37,879 nucleotides of DNA, from positions 1 through 37,879 of the forward strand of contig JAEFBA010000018.1 of NCBI GenBank assembly GCA_016292145.1, given 5' to 3'. The translations under genes were made by a program, and so were the position numbers. Position 1 is the first letter of the stretch. Each line of letters opens with the position of its first letter. Positions 8,827 to 17,570 of this stretch are shown here, one piece after another. The notes under the pieces were generated by a model. That model had not been told where the DNA came from, did no database searches, and saw only the letters and a program-made list of their open reading frames with translations. This DNA is from Saccharofermentans sp. (lineage in GTDB: Bacteria; Bacillota; Clostridia; Saccharofermentanales; Saccharofermentanaceae).

Positions 8827-8952
8827 GCTTATTTTCAGAAGAAGCAGCACTATCGCAAAGGGCTCCAAAAATGGCGAAAATTATATAAAATGCCCTTTTT
8901 ATGTAATTTTTGCTCGAAAAATGCCCCTTTGCGATAGTGCTGATAAATAAGC
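8827..8952. repeat. Long intergenic palindrome
   Basis: CAGCACTATCGCAAAGGG (8845-8862) is repeated in perfect inverted orientation at 8925-8942. Inside, GCGAAAATTA pairs approximately with TAATTTTTGC. Outside, GCTTATTT (8827-8834) pairs with AAATAAGC (8945-8952). The whole can fold into one long hairpin. It sits between the stop of sensor kinase 2 (8979) and the promoter of the ABC operon. It has no coding capacity and resembles a miniature repeat element or an unusually long transcript end. Confidence 0.8.
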
Positions 8953-8978
8953 GGTGCCTTTCACACAACAATGCTTGT

Positions 8979-10226
8979 TTAAGATGCCTTCTTGATAATG
9001 ATCTCGGCCGTAAAACCGCCGCCGTCACGGTTCCTTAATTCAAGTCCGCCGCCCATCTTCTCCATAAAGAGCGATGCAAGATAAAGGCCTAAGCCCGATC
9101 CGTCCTTGCCTGATTCAGAAGCTTCTGCTCCCCTGTAGAACTTCGTCGTCAGCATCGCAAGTTCGTCTTCAGGAACGCCCGGGCCCCTGTCTGACAGGAT
9201 CACGCGGATGCTGTCCTTATCTGATCTGAAATCGACTTCCAGAGGTGTGCCGGCATACTTAAATGAGTTGCCTGCGATATTATCTATTACCTGCTCCAGC
9301 CTTAATCTGTCAACAAAGATAAGACATTCGGGCGTGGATGCCTTGCGCTCGACAGTGCCGTAGAACCTCAGATCTCTGAACATGTCATCGATTATGAGAG
9401 AGCTCTCCTCTTTAGGTGATACTTTCAGTTCCTCAAGATCATCAAGAGTCGCGCGGAACAGGTTATCGACGAGCTGTTCCACGGAGGCGGCCTTCGACTT
9501 GATCACAGAGACCTTCTCTCTGATATCAGGCTCCTCATACTTGATCTCCATGACTTCGCATGTGGCCTGGATCGTTGCTACAGGCGTCTTTAAGTCGTGT
9601 GAGAGCTCTGCGACGAGCTCCTGTTTGCTCCTGTTGGCCGCGGCTTCGCGCTCAGAGGATAATTTCAGTTCTTCCCTCATACGGTCAAAGGATTCCGTGA
9701 ACGCGCCGAAATAATTATGCTTATCCATATTCAGCGGCGTATCCAGATTGCCCTTTGACACGTTCGCTGCAAAAGACGAGAGCTTCTTGAAAGGTCTTAT
9801 ATAGAAATACCAGATTAAAACAATAAGGATCATTCCCGCGATGTATACGGAAACTATTATCCGGATAAGCCCGGTCTTCAATGTTCTGACCATTTCGGCT
9901 TTCTCATCGTTGCGGACATCAAAAGCGATCTTGCCCTTGATTACGCCGTCTTCCATATAATCGAAAACTGCCATGCCTTCCTTTATAAAACGGTTATTCA
10001 CCGATTCATAATTACCATCTGTAAGAAGCGCGATATCACAGCCGTATTCAGATTCGAGCGCTTCAACTGATGCACCCGAAGAGAGACTTGCTTCGATCTC
10101 GTCACTTTTGGTATTGAGATCTAACATGTCGATCGAAAAGGGATTCTTATCAAGCCTTGTCCATAAGAACAGGCCTGCGCCCAGCATAAGAAGAGTGTAT
10201 ATGACCGCGATTACCCGGATCTTCAT
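8979..10226 (-). CDS. Sensor histidine kinase 2
   Basis: A 415-residue histidine kinase with membrane helices near residues 5-23 and 118-142. A short outer sensor region of about 95 residues lies between them, and a HAMP-like linker follows (143-195). HisKA carries His210 in LVAELSHDLKTPVA. The ATPase shows the N box (EQVIDNIAGNSFKYA, Asn320), G1 DRGPG (346-350) and G2 GSGLGL (376-381). It overlaps the stop of its response regulator by one base (TAATG), so the pair is translationally coupled. A MacB/FtsX-type ABC transporter is divergent from this operon, so it may sense envelope stress or an antimicrobial peptide (inference). Confidence 0.92.
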   Translation of the reverse strand: MKIRVIAVIYTLLMLGAGLFLWTRLDKNPFSIDMLDLNTKSDEIEASLSSGASVEALESEYGCDIALLTDGNYESVNNRFIKEGMAVFDYMEDGVIKGKIAFDVRNDEKAEMVRTLKTGLIRIIVSVYIAGMILIVLIWYFYIRPFKKLSSFAANVSKGNLDTPLNMDKHNYFGAFTESFDRMREELKLSSEREAAANRSKQELVAELSHDLKTPVATIQATCEVMEIKYEEPDIREKVSVIKSKAASVEQLVDNLFRATLDDLEELKVSPKEESSLIIDDMFRDLRFYGTVERKASTPECLIFVDRLRLEQVIDNIAGNSFKYAGTPLEVDFRSDKDSIRVILSDRGPGVPEDELAMLTTKFYRGAEASESGKDGSGLGLYLASLFMEKMGGGLELRNRDGGGFTAEIIIKKAS

Positions 10227-10918
10227 TAATCTGTCTCCAGAATGTATCCTGTGCCCCAGATAGTCTTGATGAACCTGGGTTCGTTGGGATCTGTCTCGAT
10301 CTTCTCGCGCAGGCGGCGGATATGGACGTTAAGAGTGCTGTCAGAGTAGAAGGAATCGCCCCATACTTCATTGAAAAGAACATCTTTTGTAACGATGGTG
10401 TTCTTATGAGCGTACAGACATGATAAAAGTGCGAACTCTTTTGACTTAAGGGAGACGGTTCTTCCTTCAACGGTGCAGCTCATGGTAGCAGGATCGATTG
10501 TAAATATCTCGCCGGCAGGCGCTGCTGCTGCGGAACTGCTAAGCTGCTTTACGGCTTCAAGTCTTTTGAGCTGAACCTTAACCTTGGCTAAGAGAACGCT
10601 TAATGTATATGGTTTCTTTATATAGTCGTCACCGCCTATGTTAAGTGCAACAAGAACATCATCGTCGCTCTGGCGCGCAGAGATAAAAAGGATAGGCGTA
10701 TCGTACTTCTCGCGCAGTGTCTTGCAGAGGGCAAAGCCGCTGTCATCACCTAAGTTAATGTCCAAAAGGAAGATATCTGCGGTGTTATCTTCAAGGAAAG
10801 CCAGGCATTCGCCGGACGAGGAAGCAATAGCGCATGTAACACCGAACATCTCAAAATATTCCTGCGTCATGCGGGAAAGATCTGTCTCATCATCGATTAT
10901 TAAACAGTTATAATTCAT
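10226..10918 (-). CDS. OmpR/PhoB-family response regulator 2
   Basis: A 230-residue regulator. The receiver domain has Asp9/Asp10, phospho-acceptor Asp53 in IFLLDINLGDD, and Lys102 in KKPY. The C-terminal winged helix (about 130-230) contains LKSKEFALLSCLYAHKN and DSTLNVHIRRLREKI. The frame is open further upstream to 11149, but that part reads as non-family sequence and overlaps the divergent ABC gene, so I start at the ATG at 10918 where the receiver fold begins. No Shine-Dalgarno sequence precedes this ATG. Instead a TGCTATACT extended -10 ends seven bases before it, which predicts a leaderless mRNA. The kinase gene follows with TAATG overlap. Confidence 0.9.
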   Translation of the reverse strand: MNYNCLIIDDETDLSRMTQEYFEMFGVTCAIASSSGECLAFLEDNTADIFLLDINLGDDSGFALCKTLREKYDTPILFISARQSDDDVLVALNIGGDDYIKKPYTLSVLLAKVKVQLKRLEAVKQLSSSAAAAPAGEIFTIDPATMSCTVEGRTVSLKSKEFALLSCLYAHKNTIVTKDVLFNEVWGDSFYSDSTLNVHIRRLREKIETDPNEPRFIKTIWGTGYILETD

Positions 10919-10925
10919 ATTTCGA

Positions 10926-10934
10926 AGTATAGCA
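10926..10934 (-). promoter_or_regulatory. Extended -10 element, leaderless start of regulator 2
   Basis: On the minus strand TGC-TATACT is followed by seven bases (tcgaaat) and then the ATG at 10918. Transcription would start at or next to the A of the start codon. The -35 position reads GTTCTG, a poor match, so the extended -10 or an activator would carry the promoter. Confidence 0.45.
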
Positions 10935-11080
10935 CAACAATCAGCGGGCAGAACCCTGTCGGGATTCATGTAAGAAACAGTTAAGGATTGAGCAAGGCTT
11001 GTGTAAAGTATTCTTCCTGAAGGAGTCGTACAATCGCAGTGTAAGAATTCTGACAAAACCAAACGAAAGGGATAAAACAT

Positions 11081-11839
11081 ATGACTACAACAGTACTTAC
11101 AGCAAGAGACCTCTGCAAGACATTCTCCAATGAGAGCGTTCAGCAGCACGTCTTAAAGAATCTTAACCTTGAGATCAGGAAAGGCGACTTCACGGTAATC
11201 ATGGGAGACTCAGGCGCAGGCAAGAGCACACTCCTTTATGCACTCTCCGGCATGGACCGCCCGAGCCTTGGAGCTGTTATATACGGCAATGAGGACATCT
11301 CAAATTACAACAACGATAAACTCGCGCTCTTCAGAAGAAAGCACTGCGGTTTTGTTTTCCAGCAGAACTACCTTAACGACACGATGAGTGTCCTGGATAA
11401 CATCATCGTATCAGGACTCCTCAAGAGCCGCGACAGAAAAGCGATCGCAGCACGTGCAAAGGAACTCCTGAAGCAGGTTGGACTTGAAGAGAATTGCTAC
11501 AACAAGTTCCCGAATCAGTTATCCGGCGGTGAGAAGCAGAGGGTCGCACTTGTAAGATCAGTTATCAACGAGCCGGAGATCCTTTTTGCGGACGAACCCA
11601 CGGGCGCGCTTAACTCGCAGAATACGGCGTCGGTCCTTGATGTCCTTACTGAGATGAACAGAAGAGGACAGAGCATCGTAATGGTTACACACACTGTCGC
11701 AGCAGCTGAGAGAGGCAACAGGATCCTCTACTTAAAAGACGGTGTCATCTGCGATGAGATCACACTCTCTCCTTATGAAGGCCAGAATCAGGAGCGCCAC
11801 AGAGAGCTCCGCACATTCCTCACAGATATGGGGTGGTAA
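11081..11839 (+). CDS. ABC transporter ATPase (MacB/LolD/BceA type)
   Basis: A 252-residue ATPase. Walker A is GDSGAGKST (42-50), the signature is LSGGEKQR (147-154), and Walker B is ILFADEPTGALN (167-178). FADEPTGALN is the hallmark of the LolD/MacB/BceA subfamily, which works with FtsX-type permeases by mechanotransmission rather than classical transport. The permease gene begins two bases after the stop. The genes are divergent from a two-component operon, the usual arrangement for peptide-antibiotic sensing and detoxification modules in Bacillota. The start at 11081 has only a weak AAAGG site ten bases upstream. Confidence 0.92.
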   Translation: MTTTVLTARDLCKTFSNESVQQHVLKNLNLEIRKGDFTVIMGDSGAGKSTLLYALSGMDRPSLGAVIYGNEDISNYNNDKLALFRRKHCGFVFQQNYLNDTMSVLDNIIVSGLLKSRDRKAIAARAKELLKQVGLEENCYNKFPNQLSGGEKQRVALVRSVINEPEILFADEPTGALNSQNTASVLDVLTEMNRRGQSIVMVTHTVAAAERGNRILYLKDGVICDEITLSPYEGQNQERHRELRTFLTDMGW

Positions 11840-11841
11840 AC

Positions 11842-14169
11842 ATGAATTCATTATTCTTTATTGCAAAAAACAACTTAAAAAAGCACAAGGGTGAAGCGGT
11901 GATCCTGTTTGCGCTGATATTCATGGCAGCTGTGCTCCTGTTCTCAAGCACATCGCTCATAATGTCCGGAAACAATGCCGTTAACGAAGTCATCGAAAAG
12001 AACAACGTGTCGGACCTCCTGCTTTTCGCGCAGCCCATAACGGAAGAAGATATGCAGGCTAAAGTTGCATCAGTGGATCTGACGGAAAAATGCGAGACGA
12101 TCCCCTGCATCCAGCTGAGTTCGGAATATTACTACGGAGACATGGCAAAAGAGGATGCTTCAGCAAACATATTCTTTGTTTTCGATTCATCAAGACCAAC
12201 GGAACTCAACAAGTTCCCGGAAGAGTTCAACAACCTTAAAGATGACGAGATCGTGCTCCCGTATTACCTGTCATCGTCGATAAATGCCGGTGATGAGCTC
12301 CACTTCCCCATGGGAAACAAGGAATACAACTTCAAGGTTGCAGGCTTTGTTGAGAATCTGTACTTCGCCAACGCGAGGAACATCAGCGGCATCATTGCAT
12401 ATGTAAGTCATGACATCTTCAAAGAGTTCGAGGATATTTCCGAACCCATAACGATGACCTACGCAAACGCGAAGGATAATACAGATCTTCACGAATATGA
12501 GCTTGCGGTCCAGAAGGCTTTTCCGAAGGATCTGTCACTGGTAACCGTTGACCGCAACACTATGATCTTATCTTGTGTAATGCTGGCCGACATGGCAAGC
12601 GGCATCATAATGGTGTTCACATTGACTCTGGTTGCAATGTCCGTAATCATCATGCACTTCTCGATCAAAAACTTCATCGAGCTCAACATCCAGAACATAG
12701 GATTGCTGCAGGCCACCGGCTATACTGCAAAGGAACTCCGTTTTGCCTGTGTCATGGAGCAGATGATCATAGCAGTTCTCGCAACAGTTGCAGCGATCTT
12801 TGCCGGAATCTTCATCGGCGGACCTCTCAATATACTTACCGGCATGCTCGTTGGATTGAAGGGCTATTCCGGCATCGCAGTTCCGCCTCTTCTTGCAACA
12901 GTCATCGGAATTCCCGCTATGGTATTCCTGGGATCACTCATCGCCACCACATCATATAAAAAGCTTACTGTACTGGAAGCATTAAGGAGCGGTATCACAT
13001 CACACAATTTCAGGAAGAATCACTTCCCGCTCGAGAAGAGCCGCCTGCCGCTGAACCTTGTCATGGCAGGAAAGAACAATCTCGGTTCTGTAAAGCGCAG
13101 CATCTTCATCACACTGATCGTTGCACTCCTTACGATGTCAACCTGCGAAGGTTTCTCGATGTACCAGAACTGGGCTTTGGACCAGTCGAACATACTGAAC
13201 ATGATCGGACTTGAGATCTCCGATATCCAGGTCCCGACATATGGTGATAAAGAACTCGAAAATGAGGCCCGCAGACATGGGGATGTTGAAAAGGTCAACA
13301 CATGGACAACCGTCCAGAATGTGGAGGTCACGTATCTTGAAAACTCCGAAACACTCGGCATCGACGTTTACGGTGATGTCAATATCTTAAACCAGGAGAC
13401 CGTTATTGAAGGCCATCTCCCGGCAAACGGCAACGAGATCGTGTTATCAGTCGTCGAATCCGACAGGCTCGGAGCAAAGTCCGGAGACGTAGTCAACATA
13501 AAGGCTGTTGACGGTTCAACTGTTGCTTACACCGTTTCCGGTATCGACCAGAAGTTTAACAACATGGGCAAAAAGGGGCTCATGTCTGAGGAGGGTGCTC
13601 TCAGGATCAACCCTGACTTCAAACCCGAGTACACGATAATCTATCTTAAGGACTCTTCAAAAGCCAAAGAAGTGAAGGACGAACTGGAAGATAAGTTCCC
13701 GGATTATCAGTTCATTCTTTTCGAGACATTCATGTCCGAATCGATCGATTCGATAATACTGGCGATGGAAACTATCTGCTTAGTCTTCGTTATCGCAACA
13801 TGCTTTGTCGTCATACTTACCCAGCTTCTCCTGACCCGCGCACAGGTAATCCGCGAAAGGACCAGCCTCGGCGTATCAAAGGCCCTCGGATACACATCCG
13901 GAGAGCTTATCAGAAGAACGCTGATGACAAACATTCCGCTCATAGTCTTAGGCATCCTGATCGGTTTTGTATTCCACATCGCATTCTCGGATAAGCTTAC
14001 GCTCCTTGCACTTTCCTCATTCGGAATCAGACAGAGCAGCGCTTCGACAGATCCCGTGTGGTTCCTTGCAACCGCAGTAATTATCCTTGCGTGCGCCGTA
14101 ATCACTGCACTCATAAGCAGCAGGAGCATCACAAAGCTCGAACCCGTAAAGATACTCAAAGAGGAATAA
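11842..14169 (+). CDS. FtsX-like ABC permease
   Basis: A 775-residue permease. Helix 1 is near residues 15-38, followed by an outer domain to about 245. Helices lie near 250-275, 305-325 and 345-370, with a further helix at about 430. A second outer domain of about 200 residues follows, then three C-terminal helices (about 640-665, 690-710 and 735-760). The duplicated FtsX arrangement around large outer domains fits MacB/BceB-like permeases of peptide-resistance systems. I start at the ATG at 11842, after GGGGTGG; an in-frame GTG at 11833 overlaps the ATPase stop and is less likely. It forms an operon with the ATPase and ends at a strong terminator. Confidence 0.88.
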   Translation: MNSLFFIAKNNLKKHKGEAVILFALIFMAAVLLFSSTSLIMSGNNAVNEVIEKNNVSDLLLFAQPITEEDMQAKVASVDLTEKCETIPCIQLSSEYYYGDMAKEDASANIFFVFDSSRPTELNKFPEEFNNLKDDEIVLPYYLSSSINAGDELHFPMGNKEYNFKVAGFVENLYFANARNISGIIAYVSHDIFKEFEDISEPITMTYANAKDNTDLHEYELAVQKAFPKDLSLVTVDRNTMILSCVMLADMASGIIMVFTLTLVAMSVIIMHFSIKNFIELNIQNIGLLQATGYTAKELRFACVMEQMIIAVLATVAAIFAGIFIGGPLNILTGMLVGLKGYSGIAVPPLLATVIGIPAMVFLGSLIATTSYKKLTVLEALRSGITSHNFRKNHFPLEKSRLPLNLVMAGKNNLGSVKRSIFITLIVALLTMSTCEGFSMYQNWALDQSNILNMIGLEISDIQVPTYGDKELENEARRHGDVEKVNTWTTVQNVEVTYLENSETLGIDVYGDVNILNQETVIEGHLPANGNEIVLSVVESDRLGAKSGDVVNIKAVDGSTVAYTVSGIDQKFNNMGKKGLMSEEGALRINPDFKPEYTIIYLKDSSKAKEVKDELEDKFPDYQFILFETFMSESIDSIILAMETICLVFVIATCFVVILTQLLLTRAQVIRERTSLGVSKALGYTSGELIRRTLMTNIPLIVLGILIGFVFHIAFSDKLTLLALSSFGIRQSSASTDPVWFLATAVIILACAVITALISSRSITKLEPVKILKEE

Positions 14170-14182
14170 GGATTATATGATC

Positions 14183-14217
14183 AAAGCCCGGATCCGTCAT
14201 GGTTCCGGGCTTTTTGA
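14183..14217. terminator. Terminator after FtsX permease
   Basis: AAAGCCCGGA (14183-14192) pairs with TCCGGGCTTT (14204-14213), followed by TTGATT on the plus strand. The minus strand also has a short T-rich tail, so it may also serve the convergent phosphoesterase gene. Confidence 0.85.
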
Positions 14218-14238
14218 TTCTAAATCATTTACTTCAGA

Positions 14239-14745
14239 TCACTCTTTGAGATATACTGCGGCGACCTCTCTCGTCGGCCAGAAAGCACACAGATGAAGTC
14301 TTGTGATCTTTCCCATGAAAGGATGAAAATCCTCGACCAAGACCGGCAGCGCCTTTTGTATTTTCTCCGCGTCATCGATCAGGATCGTTGAATGCGGAGT
14401 CCACGGAAACCTCTCCTGCTTCTCCGTCTTGATCGCCTGACGGAGGTTCAGAAGTTCTGCAGGATTCATATCCGGAGCTGCGAAAAGGATCTTGCCGCCT
14501 GCAAACATACCCATGTGGCTCATGTGCACAGGGATTGCAGGAAAACGTTTAGCGAGTTCTTCCATCTCCTCTACTGCTTCCTGCTCTTTATCCAAAGCAA
14601 AACAGGCAAGGGTTATGTGGAACGGAAGGTTCGGTGTCTGCACACCGGTAAAGCCCTTTTCATGGAGTTTTCCATACCACCCGCCCATTATGCGCTGTGA
14701 TTCTTCATCAAGATCTGCCATCAATACCAATATCTCTTCTGCCAT
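14239..14745 (-). CDS. 2H phosphoesterase (2'-5' RNA ligase-like)
   Basis: A 168-residue protein with the two His-x-Thr motifs that define the 2H phosphoesterase superfamily: HIT at 43-45 (PFHITLACF) and HST at 118-120 (TPHSTILID). The spacing and size match LigT/YjcG-like single-domain members, which open cyclic phosphodiesters of RNA or nucleotides. The physiological substrate is unknown. The frame is open eight codons further upstream, but the ATG at 14745 is preceded by GGGGGAA with correct spacing. It is the last of a run of minus-strand genes that ends at the terminator near 14200. Confidence 0.8.
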   Translation of the reverse strand: MAEEILVLMADLDEESQRIMGGWYGKLHEKGFTGVQTPNLPFHITLACFALDKEQEAVEEMEELAKRFPAIPVHMSHMGMFAGGKILFAAPDMNPAELLNLRQAIKTEKQERFPWTPHSTILIDDAEKIQKALPVLVEDFHPFMGKITRLHLCAFWPTREVAAVYLKE

Positions 14746-14775
14746 ATTATTCCCCCAAAAACAATTCAAATCTTA

Positions 14776-15381
14776 TCAACTGATAAACCATTCAAACTCA
14801 TCATCTAAACGGTCAAAACCAAGATACTTTCTGATCATTTCACCGGATTCTTCGTCTGAAAGCAGAGCATACCATTCGCCGTATTTGCTTTCTATATGCT
14901 TCAACGGCATGGTACTGAATCTGCTTATCAGTTCCAATTGTTCATCGCTTAGAATTCCTTCAAAACTGTTTCTCCATTTATCCAGCAGCTCCTTAAGCTC
15001 TGCTTCGCTGAACTGGTAGGATTTTGCCTCTTCTGAATCAACATAAAAAAACGAACCGGATACGAATTCAATGATCTGCCTTAAGATTGCATCCTGCGTA
15101 TTACGGGCATAATAAATTCCGTTTACTTCTGCGCCTTCACATAATCCGACGGGATAATCATTTTCGCCCTCATCTATAACCCATACCCATTTATCTCCAC
15201 CTCCGGTGAAAGCAAAAGGAACTACCGAGCGGCTCTCCCCGTCCTCATATTCATAATCTCCGATCTTCTCGATTGGGATCCATTCCATATCATTAAGCCA
15301 CAAGTAGGTATCCATATTAAAGAAACCTTTCCTGCTCATCTCTGTATATATTTCAGGTATGCGAAAAACTTCACTAAGCAT
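14776..15381 (-). CDS. SUKH/SMI1-KNR4-like protein
   Basis: A 201-residue soluble acidic protein. The region near residues 25-70, including WLNDMEWIPIEKIGDYEY and SVVPFAFTGGGDKWVWV, resembles the core of SMI1/KNR4 (SUKH) proteins, where a hydrophobic strand run and GGGDxW-like turn are common. SUKH proteins are frequent immunity proteins against contact-dependent toxins and also occur as orphan housekeeping proteins. No toxin gene is next to it. It starts six bases after the C_GCAxxG_C_C stop, with AAAGGAT as a possible binding site. The assignment is tentative. Confidence 0.55.
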   Translation of the reverse strand: MLSEVFRIPEIYTEMSRKGFFNMDTYLWLNDMEWIPIEKIGDYEYEDGESRSVVPFAFTGGGDKWVWVIDEGENDYPVGLCEGAEVNGIYYARNTQDAILRQIIEFVSGSFFYVDSEEAKSYQFSEAELKELLDKWRNSFEGILSDEQLELISRFSTMPLKHIESKYGEWYALLSDEESGEMIRKYLGFDRLDDEFEWFIS

Positions 15382-15387
15382 TTTTTG

Positions 15388-15855
15388 TTATCCTTTTAAA
15401 TCATTTTGCTCTTTATCCGTTTCCGCGATGATCTCTTCAAGAACATCCACGGCATTGGCGACCATGAGGGGACAAAACTCCGTGAAGAGATTGTTGTCAA
15501 AGGCGAACTTTGCTCCCTCAGGTGTCGAGATGTCGCACTTGAGCAGATCATTGCAGATATAAGATCCGCTTTTCTTTGCGAATCTTTCCATCATCTTATC
15601 ATTAACCGTATTCGCTCTGATGCGGCTCTCAGGATCCGCTTTATCATACTGTCCGTATAATGCTCCAAGTACCATCAGGGCACCTACGCAGGCTCCGCAC
15701 ACTTCACCCTTACGCATGCCGCTTCCAAAACAGGCACCAAGCTTTAATGCCTGTTCCTCCGTTAGTCCGCATTCAGGCGCGAAAGCTGCCAGAACTGACT
15801 GTGAACAATGGAATTTCCTGCCAAAATAATCGAGTGCTGTTTCTTTATGTGTCAT
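15388..15855 (-). CDS. C_GCAxxG_C_C family protein
   Basis: A 155-residue protein with the family signature EVCGACVGALMVLG (C53, C56) plus conserved Cys17, Cys29 and Cys42 and later Cys residues near 101-127. This family, common in anaerobic Bacillota, is thought to be redox-active or to bind metal through the conserved cysteines; its exact function is not established. It is followed within six bases by the SUKH-like gene. AGGA about eight bases before the ATG at 15855 is the likely binding site. Confidence 0.85.
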   Translation of the reverse strand: MTHKETALDYFGRKFHCSQSVLAAFAPECGLTEEQALKLGACFGSGMRKGEVCGACVGALMVLGALYGQYDKADPESRIRANTVNDKMMERFAKKSGSYICNDLLKCDISTPEGAKFAFDNNLFTEFCPLMVANAVDVLEEIIAETDKEQNDLKG

Positions 15856-15911
15856 GTCTTCATTCCTGATCTATACATTGTCTTTTAGATAAGATTTTTT
15901 CTGCCGGTGTA

Positions 15912-17042
15912 TTACCGGGAATAATACGTTTTCAGATCTGCATAGCACGCCGGGCAATGTTCCTGAGGTGCTCCCGTGGGCAGCGTTGTGCTGCAGAAAG
16001 GGCAGTTCCCGAGAGCGTTCCACTTTTGAGTCTCGGCCAGTTCTCTTGCTGTAACCAAAGGCCTGTTGGGATCTGAATATGTTGAGGCTGCGCCGGCCAT
16101 TCCAAGGCCTGCAAAGCCGCCGGCAGCGCCTGCCGGATTTGAGGCTGCCAGCTGCGCGGCTTCCGTAAGACCTAAAGCAACCAGTGCGCCGAGTGCAGCA
16201 GGATCGTCAGCAAAAAGCTTTGCCGAATCGAACTGCTCGACACGCTTTCTTGAAGCCTCATCGAGTGTCAGGTCGGTAAGTGCGATCGACTCGACTACCA
16301 TGCCGCGGTTTTCAAGCCACTGCCTTGATACGGCTTCGTTGACGGCGTCCTTCAGTTTACTTTTTTCAGAGAGGAGCTTCGGGAAAGGGACTTTGTCACG
16401 CGTGGCGCAGAGATTGAGCGCCTCCTCCATGTGGTCCTGCACTTCGAGGAAGGGCATTTTCGGGCTGTATTCAGAGCCCATGTAATCGTAAACGGAAGTG
16501 TCTTTGCCGGTCTTCCTGAAGAACTTAATAGGATCAACTATCCTGAAAGAGAACATTATCCTGAACTTGAAGTAAAGGTTGCCGTACACCGGATCGGGAT
16601 AAGGCACATTGAGGAATTCCCTGCTCGTCTGGTTAATTATCTCGAGGGCGTTGACGTAGTAGATCCTCTGGGTTTTCGTGATCTCGCCCGCGAATCTGAA
16701 TCTGTCGAAAGCATCACTCAGAACGCTCTTAACGCCGCCGGAGAGAACTGATGCTGAAGATGAAGTATCCCATGTATAAAGGCCGGGAGTGTCAACTAAG
16801 TCAGCAATCTCGCCGTTGTCGATCATGAGGGCATAAGTGCCTTCAGGAACAAGGACTTTGGATCCTGCCGAGATGATGTCGCTGCTGCCCTGGTTGCGCC
16901 CGTTGGAATTAAGGCGGTGAGCACGCTTTACCAGCATGTTCTGCCCTAATGAATCGGTTCTGAACGCCTCAAGATACTGGTCATTGATTTCCGAGTTAAT
17001 TGAATCTGAAATAGTTCCTGCTATGTTGCTTATAAATCCCAT
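15912..17042 (-). CDS. SPFH-domain protein with C-terminal zinc ribbon
   Basis: A 376-residue protein. The N-terminal 30 residues are polar (SNIAGTISDSINSEINDQ). Residues about 60-290 form an SPFH (stomatin/flotillin-like) domain of the virion-core-like subfamily: KVLVPEGTYALMIDNGEIADLVDTPG, FKFRIMFSFRIVDPIKF, and a helical segment ending SRKRVEQFDSAKLF. A Gly/Ala-rich stretch (315-330) leads to a zinc ribbon with C347, C350, C363 and C366. Such proteins associate with membranes or envelope-stress systems in Bacillota; a precise role is unknown. The start lies eight bases after the stop of the 17051-17551 gene with only a distant GAGGG site, suggesting coupling. Confidence 0.82.
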   Translation of the reverse strand: MGFISNIAGTISDSINSEINDQYLEAFRTDSLGQNMLVKRAHRLNSNGRNQGSSDIISAGSKVLVPEGTYALMIDNGEIADLVDTPGLYTWDTSSSASVLSGGVKSVLSDAFDRFRFAGEITKTQRIYYVNALEIINQTSREFLNVPYPDPVYGNLYFKFRIMFSFRIVDPIKFFRKTGKDTSVYDYMGSEYSPKMPFLEVQDHMEEALNLCATRDKVPFPKLLSEKSKLKDAVNEAVSRQWLENRGMVVESIALTDLTLDEASRKRVEQFDSAKLFADDPAALGALVALGLTEAAQLAASNPAGAAGGFAGLGMAGAASTYSDPNRPLVTARELAETQKWNALGNCPFCSTTLPTGAPQEHCPACYADLKTYYSR

Positions 17043-17050
17043 GTTATGTA

Positions 17051-17551
17051 TTAGCCCTCTATTGCTTTAATAAGTTCATAGTGGTGCGAACTTTTCATTT
17101 TTTCAGTCCTTTCGTACGAAATGAAGAAAGAATTGCATTTATCGGCTGAGAACACCTCTCCTGATTCAAATCTTATATATTTCTTCATTTCCAGGATAGC
17201 GCTTTCATCAAGGTGTTGCATCGCGTTTTCCCGGACAATAACAGAAATAAAGTTCCTGGTTCTAATGCAACATAAACTGTGATCACCTATTAGCGTTATA
17301 TAGTCTTTGGGCACAGAGTAGCATTCAATGCTCTTTGGAACTTCCCTGGTCTTAAGTATGTTTTCTATAGCTTTCTCTTTGCGCAAAGCCGTAACAGCTC
17401 TATCCGGGTGATAAGATTCACTATCGATTGCGTAATGTGTTATCTTGTATCCGCATTTCTCAAAGAGCGTTCTAACAGCCAGATACCATTCGTACCAATT
17501 AGTATCTATCGGTTCGCCCCAAAATGTATAGTTGATCTCTCTGCCTCTCAT
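17051..17551 (-). CDS. Unknown soluble protein
   Basis: A 166-residue protein I do not recognise. It has no signal peptide or membrane segment. Features include an aromatic N-terminus (INYTFWGEPIDTNWYEWY), several cysteines, and an alternating hydrophobic pattern compatible with an alpha/beta fold. I start at the ATG at 17551, nine bases after GGAG; a TTG at 17566 is in frame but lacks a site. It lies between DUF896 and the SPFH gene with gaps of 19 and 8 bases, so it is probably part of that operon. Confidence 0.6.
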   Translation of the reverse strand: MRGREINYTFWGEPIDTNWYEWYLAVRTLFEKCGYKITHYAIDSESYHPDRAVTALRKEKAIENILKTREVPKSIECYSVPKDYITLIGDHSLCCIRTRNFISVIVRENAMQHLDESAILEMKKYIRFESGEVFSADKCNSFFISYERTEKMKSSHHYELIKAIEG

Positions 17552-17570
17552 TTTCGGTTTCTCCAAATGA

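Noticed and set aside
8827..8952. Miniature transposable element call
   Set aside because: Terminal inverted repeats are clear, but no target-site duplication or transposase is visible, so I list it only as a palindrome.
10969..11045. Three TGTAA motifs between regulator 2 and the ABC ATPase
   Set aside because: Spacings of 33 and 38 bases do not fit the 11-base period of OmpR/PhoB sites, and the motif is short.
10919..11149. Upstream extension of response regulator 2
   Set aside because: The frame is open, but the added residues do not fit a receiver domain, have no ribosome binding site, and overlap the divergent ATPase gene.
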